From the NCBI GenBank assembly GCA_018434355.1, contig JAHDPL010000013.1:1-44394 (forward strand): 44,394 bases of DNA, in the 5' to 3' direction. A program made the translations under genes and the position numbers. This stretch comes from Sporomusaceae bacterium (GTDB lineage: Bacteria; Bacillota; Negativicutes; UBA1444). Below are positions 41,771 to 44,394 of this stretch, piece after piece. Within the stretch, counting starts at the first letter, position 1; the number at the start of each line of letters is the position of its first letter. The notes under the pieces were generated by a model. That model searched no databases and was not told the DNA's origin. It saw nothing but the letters and a program-made list of their open reading frames with translations.

Positions 41771-42526
41771 TTACCGCAAGGCCAGATCGCGGCAGTGGGC
41801 GGCGATGTCGACTGCCTTGACCAGACTTTCGCCGACCAGAATGCCATGGACCCCAGCTTGCTTTAGCTGACGGGCGTCAGATCGACTACCGATGCCGCTT
41901 TCGCTGATCAGTCGCCAACGCGGATTGCAATGCGGCAATAGTGAAAATATGTTGGCAGTATCGGTGGTGAAGGTGGTCAGGTCGCGATTGTTAATGCCGA
42001 CCAGGCTGGCGCTGGTGCCTTTGACGCGAGCCAGCTCCGCCAGACTGTGCACTTCGACCAGACAATCCATGCCGAACCGGTTGGCAGTTGCCAAGAACTG
42101 ATTTAACTCAGCGTCAGTCAGAATAGCCGCAATCAACAGGATGGCATCGGCTCCGGCGGCGCGGGACTCATAGACCTGGTATTCGTCGATAATGAAGTCT
42201 TTGCGCAGGATCGGCAGCGGACTGACGTCCCGCACGGCGGCAATATCGGCCAATTTGCCTTGAAACGGCGCGCTGGTGTGCACGGATAATGCAGATGCGC
42301 CATTGTCGGTAAAAATCTTTGCAAGTTCCGGCACGCTGCGTGAGTTGCACAGCTGCCCTTTGGCAGGTGACGCCAACTTGCATTCGGCAATTAACGTCCA
42401 GTCGGCGACTTGCATGGCCCGGCTGAGTGCAAAATTCGAGGGCAGGATTGCTGCCGGGTCCAGCGGCCGGGTTTGTTTTAGCGTTGCGACTTGTTCGCGA
42501 ATTGCGGCAACAATTTGGTTCAGCAT
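41771..42526 (-). CDS. trpC: Indole-3-glycerol phosphate synthase
   Basis: 251 residues. LIAECKLASPAKG (catalytic Lys; the usual form is AEIKRASPSKG, so IR are replaced by CL), ILRKDFIIDEYQVYE, VGINNRDLTTF and the phosphate site SESGIGSRSD. ATG 42526 with AAAGGA upstream; overlaps trpF by 7. Confidence 0.95.
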   Translation of the reverse strand: MLNQIVAAIREQVATLKQTRPLDPAAILPSNFALSRAMQVADWTLIAECKLASPAKGQLCNSRSVPELAKIFTDNGASALSVHTSAPFQGKLADIAAVRDVSPLPILRKDFIIDEYQVYESRAAGADAILLIAAILTDAELNQFLATANRFGMDCLVEVHSLAELARVKGTSASLVGINNRDLTTFTTDTANIFSLLPHCNPRWRLISESGIGSRSDARQLKQAGVHGILVGESLVKAVDIAAHCRDLALR

Positions 42527-43131
42527 GAAAAATTCCTTTCTGCGGCGCGGGCCGCTGCGATGAATTGGCGTATTTTTTCCAGATCTTTGACTCCGTCGGT
42601 TTCCACGCCGCCCGAAACATCGACGCCGTCGGGGCGCAGGATGCGGATGGCGTCCGCGACATTGTCCGCGTTCAGGCCGCCGGCGACGAAAAATTTTTGC
42701 CGGGGGCGTTCAATAGCTTGCCAATCGAACGTGACACCGGTTCCGCCCGGTTGACCGACGACAAAACTATCCAGCAACAGCCAACTGTCGGTTTTTGTTT
42801 GAAGCTCCGCCGGGTTGAAACCGGGGCTAACGCGAACGGCGCGGATCAGCGGGCGGATTAAGTTGCGCCGATATTCGGCCGATTCATCGCCATGCAGCTG
42901 AATATAGTCCAATTGGCATTGCGCGGCAATCGTATTGACTTCGGCTAGCGGCTGATTGACGAAAACACCGACTTTGCCGGGACCGGCTACTGATTTGCAA
43001 ATGCTGGCTGCCTTGGCGACATCGATTTGACGCCGGCTGTCAGCGAACACGAATCCGATCAAATCGGCGCCAGATTCCTGGGCGGTTTGCGCGGCTGTTA
43101 ATGAGCGGATGCCGCAGATTTTGATCAGCAT
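42520..43131 (-). CDS. trpF: Phosphoribosylanthranilate isomerase
   Basis: 203 residues. Starts LIKICGIRSL (catalytic Cys), GADLIGFVFADSRRQI, VGVFVNQP, LDYIQLHGDE and the phosphate-binding FVAGGLNADNV. ATG 43131 lies within the end of trpD (7-base overlap), so it is coupled. Confidence 0.95.
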   Translation of the reverse strand: MLIKICGIRSLTAAQTAQESGADLIGFVFADSRRQIDVAKAASICKSVAGPGKVGVFVNQPLAEVNTIAAQCQLDYIQLHGDESAEYRRNLIRPLIRAVRVSPGFNPAELQTKTDSWLLLDSFVVGQPGGTGVTFDWQAIERPRQKFFVAGGLNADNVADAIRILRPDGVDVSGGVETDGVKDLEKIRQFIAAARAAERNFSC

Positions 43132-44144
43132 TGGCTTTGCAGGCTGAGCTGGCGCAACCGTTCCAACTTGCTACGGGCAGCTCCGCTGTCGATACTGCCG
43201 GCTGCCAATTTCAGCCCTTCCCGGATGTTTTCAGCTTTTCCTGCCACCACCAGGGCAGCCGCAGCGTTAAGCATTACCAGATCACGTTTGGCGCCGCGTT
43301 CTCCCTGCAGGATGTTGTTGATGATTTCAGCATTTTCGGCGGGACTGCCGCCGCTGATCGCGGAGTGGTCAGCGGCTGGAATTCCGTATTCACCCGGTTC
43401 GATGACATAGGAGGTTATCTGGCCGTCGACTAACTCTGACACTTGCGTGGGCGCCGAGGTGGAGATCTCGTCCAGTCCGTCTAGCCCGTGCACTACCATC
43501 GCCCGACGCGTGTTGAGCTGCATTAGCACATTCGCCAACTTGTCAGTCAACGACCGCTCGTAAACACCCATCAACTGGCACTCGGCCGCCAAAGGATTGG
43601 TTAACGGACCCAATACGTTGAACACGGTGCGGAAGCCGAGTTCGCGACGCGGCTTTCCGGCGTACTTCATCGCCGGGTGAAAAGTGGGGGCATAGAGAAA
43701 CCCGATCTGTGCGTTCTCAATGCCGTTTGCAACAGTTTGCGCTGGCAAGTCGATGCGAATACCCAAGGCTTTCAAAACATCGGCGCTGCCGCAGGAACTG
43801 GAAACTCCGTGATTGCCGTGTTTGGCGACTGCGACCCCGGCTCCGGCCACTACAAAAGCAACCGCCGTAGAAATATTGAAGGTTCCCTTGCGATCGCCGC
43901 CGGTGCCGCAGGTGTCGAGCAAGCCGGACTGTCGGCAGGCGACTTTGACGGTGTGGCTACGCATACTTTCGGCAAATCCGGCGATTTCCTCGCTGGTTTC
44001 TCCTTTGATCCGCAGCGCGGTCAGCAGACTGCCGATTTGCGCTTCGCTGGCCCCGCCTGTCATGATCGTTTGCATTGAATCCTGCGCCGCTTGGCGGGAT
44101 AGGTTTTCGCCGCCGATGACTTGGTTTAGCACTTCTTTCAACAT
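43125..44144 (-). CDS. trpD: Anthranilate phosphoribosyltransferase
   Basis: 339 residues. LLDTCGTGGDRKGTFNIST (PRPP loop), KHGNHGVSSSCGSAD, and FNVLGPLTNPL are the standard TrpD set. ATG 44144 follows AAGGAGG; the frame runs further upstream into the T-box leader but has no good start. First gene after the leader. Confidence 0.96.
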   Translation of the reverse strand: MLKEVLNQVIGGENLSRQAAQDSMQTIMTGGASEAQIGSLLTALRIKGETSEEIAGFAESMRSHTVKVACRQSGLLDTCGTGGDRKGTFNISTAVAFVVAGAGVAVAKHGNHGVSSSCGSADVLKALGIRIDLPAQTVANGIENAQIGFLYAPTFHPAMKYAGKPRRELGFRTVFNVLGPLTNPLAAECQLMGVYERSLTDKLANVLMQLNTRRAMVVHGLDGLDEISTSAPTQVSELVDGQITSYVIEPGEYGIPAADHSAISGGSPAENAEIINNILQGERGAKRDLVMLNAAAALVVAGKAENIREGLKLAAGSIDSGAARSKLERLRQLSLQSQC

Positions 44145-44187
44145 GACCCCATCCTCCTTATCCCTGCTGAAAATCATTTTGTCAAAT

Positions 44188-44222
44188 AAAAAAACCACTC
44201 CACCCGACAGGGGCGAAATGGT
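44188..44222 (-). terminator. T-box-controlled terminator before trpD
   Basis: Twelve-pair stem (three G-U) with 5-base loop and seven T on the minus strand. The competing antiterminator would use the AGGGTGG T-box. Confidence 0.85.
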
Positions 44223-44394
44223 TCGCGGTACCACCCTACTTCGGAAAACAAAAGTTTTCCCTTGGTTCAGGTACGGGCTTGCGCCGATACCCTAAGCCTG
44301 TTAACGGAGGCAACCGGCCCGGCCTACTATTAGTTCGGCGGGCAGCTCGCGGGGCCATTCGGCATGGACTCTGGACCGGTCATCTCACCTCCGG
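44188..44394 (-). promoter_or_regulatory. Tryptophan T-box leader of the trp operon (5' part outside window)
   Basis: On the minus strand the T-box AGGGTGGTACCGCG (44224-44237) is exact. Downstream is the terminator: ACCATTTCGCCC with GGGTGGAGTGGT, three G-U pairs, then seven T (44188-44222). Upstream, GAATGGCCC holds a TGG triplet (bases 44355-44357) at the position expected for the specifier, matching tRNA-Trp. Uncharged tRNA-Trp would favour the antiterminator. The window ends inside stem I. Confidence 0.92.

Noticed and set aside
1-44394. CRISPR arrays, tRNA or rRNA genes, phage attachment sites
   Set aside because: No regular spaced repeats, cloverleaf-like segment with CCA context or rRNA signature was noticed on reading; a tRNAscan/Infernal run was not possible.

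Overview
The window looks like a chromosomal segment from a strictly anaerobic, endospore-forming, amino-acid/organic-acid-using member of the Negativicutes (Sporomusa/Anaeromusa-like). This is inferred from the trimeric [FeFe] hydrogenase, a GerM-type lipoprotein beside a cell-wall amidase, TRAP transport, a T-box-controlled trp operon, a TPP riboswitch, strong GGAGG ribosome binding sites and frequent GTG/TTG starts. No rRNA or tRNA gene and no CRISPR array was seen. The sequence alone does not fix the species.

Layout, left to right. (1) 1-641: the 3' end of an IS256-family element inserted into mgsA (methylglyoxal synthase), leaving only the 5' third of mgsA. (2) 790-5483: a promoter, then hydC-hydB-hydA (electron-bifurcating [FeFe] hydrogenase) followed by two stand-alone 85-residue thioredoxin-like [2Fe-2S] proteins and a strong terminator. 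(3) 5523-6032: a secreted, repeat-containing Arg/Glu/His-rich protein on the minus strand. (4) 6258-11573: a seven-gene, tightly packed surface-glycan cluster (GT39-like and GT2 glycosyltransferases, DUF2304, small EmrE-like membrane protein, FemAB-like, methyltransferase, polysaccharide deacetylase). Its last three genes resemble genes usually linked to exosortase exopolysaccharide loci. (5) 11520-16586 (minus): MocR-type regulator, tex, MFS transporter. (6) 16708-18906: azlC-azlD-aminotransferase, divergent from the MocR gene, with a palindrome in the shared control region. (7) 18982-22651: a 51-residue small protein, then a TRAP transporter (dctP-dctQ-dctM) with a promoter, a palindrome upstream and a hairpin after dctP. 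(8) 22704-25041: ArsC/Spx-like, GIY-YIG and an NCS2 purine/pyrimidine permease with a cytoplasmic C-terminal domain. (9) 25061-28101: a minus-strand set (pyridoxal kinase, ECF S component, diguanylate cyclase) facing a cupin gene. (10) 28197-30979: ABC-F ATPase, RidA, inositol-monophosphatase-like enzyme. (11) 30972-35382: promoter, TPP riboswitch with terminator, thiW, then an M20/RocB-type hydrolase, an ornithine-cyclodeaminase-like protein and a UroD/MtaA-like protein, ended by a terminator. (12) 35381-37701: one-Cys peroxiredoxin with a Fur/PerR-type box on its promoter, amidase, GerMN lipoprotein. (13) 37703-44394 (minus): trpD-F-C-B-A-E-G under a tryptophan-type T-box leader whose 5' end runs off the window.

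How they fit together: the hydrogenase handles NADH/ferredoxin reoxidation; the TRAP, AzlCD, NCS2, ThiW and ECF-S genes import or export metabolites and vitamins; three RNA or protein switches are readable directly (TPP riboswitch, Trp T-box, Fur/PerR-like box). The points most worth checking are the likely co-transcription of the RocB/OCD/UroD-like trio with thiW behind the TPP riboswitch, the permease with a degenerate ATPase-like tail, the diguanylate cyclase with an unrecognised sensor domain next to B6 salvage genes, the paired mini-ferredoxins behind the hydrogenase, and the XrtA-type glycan genes without a visible exosortase.
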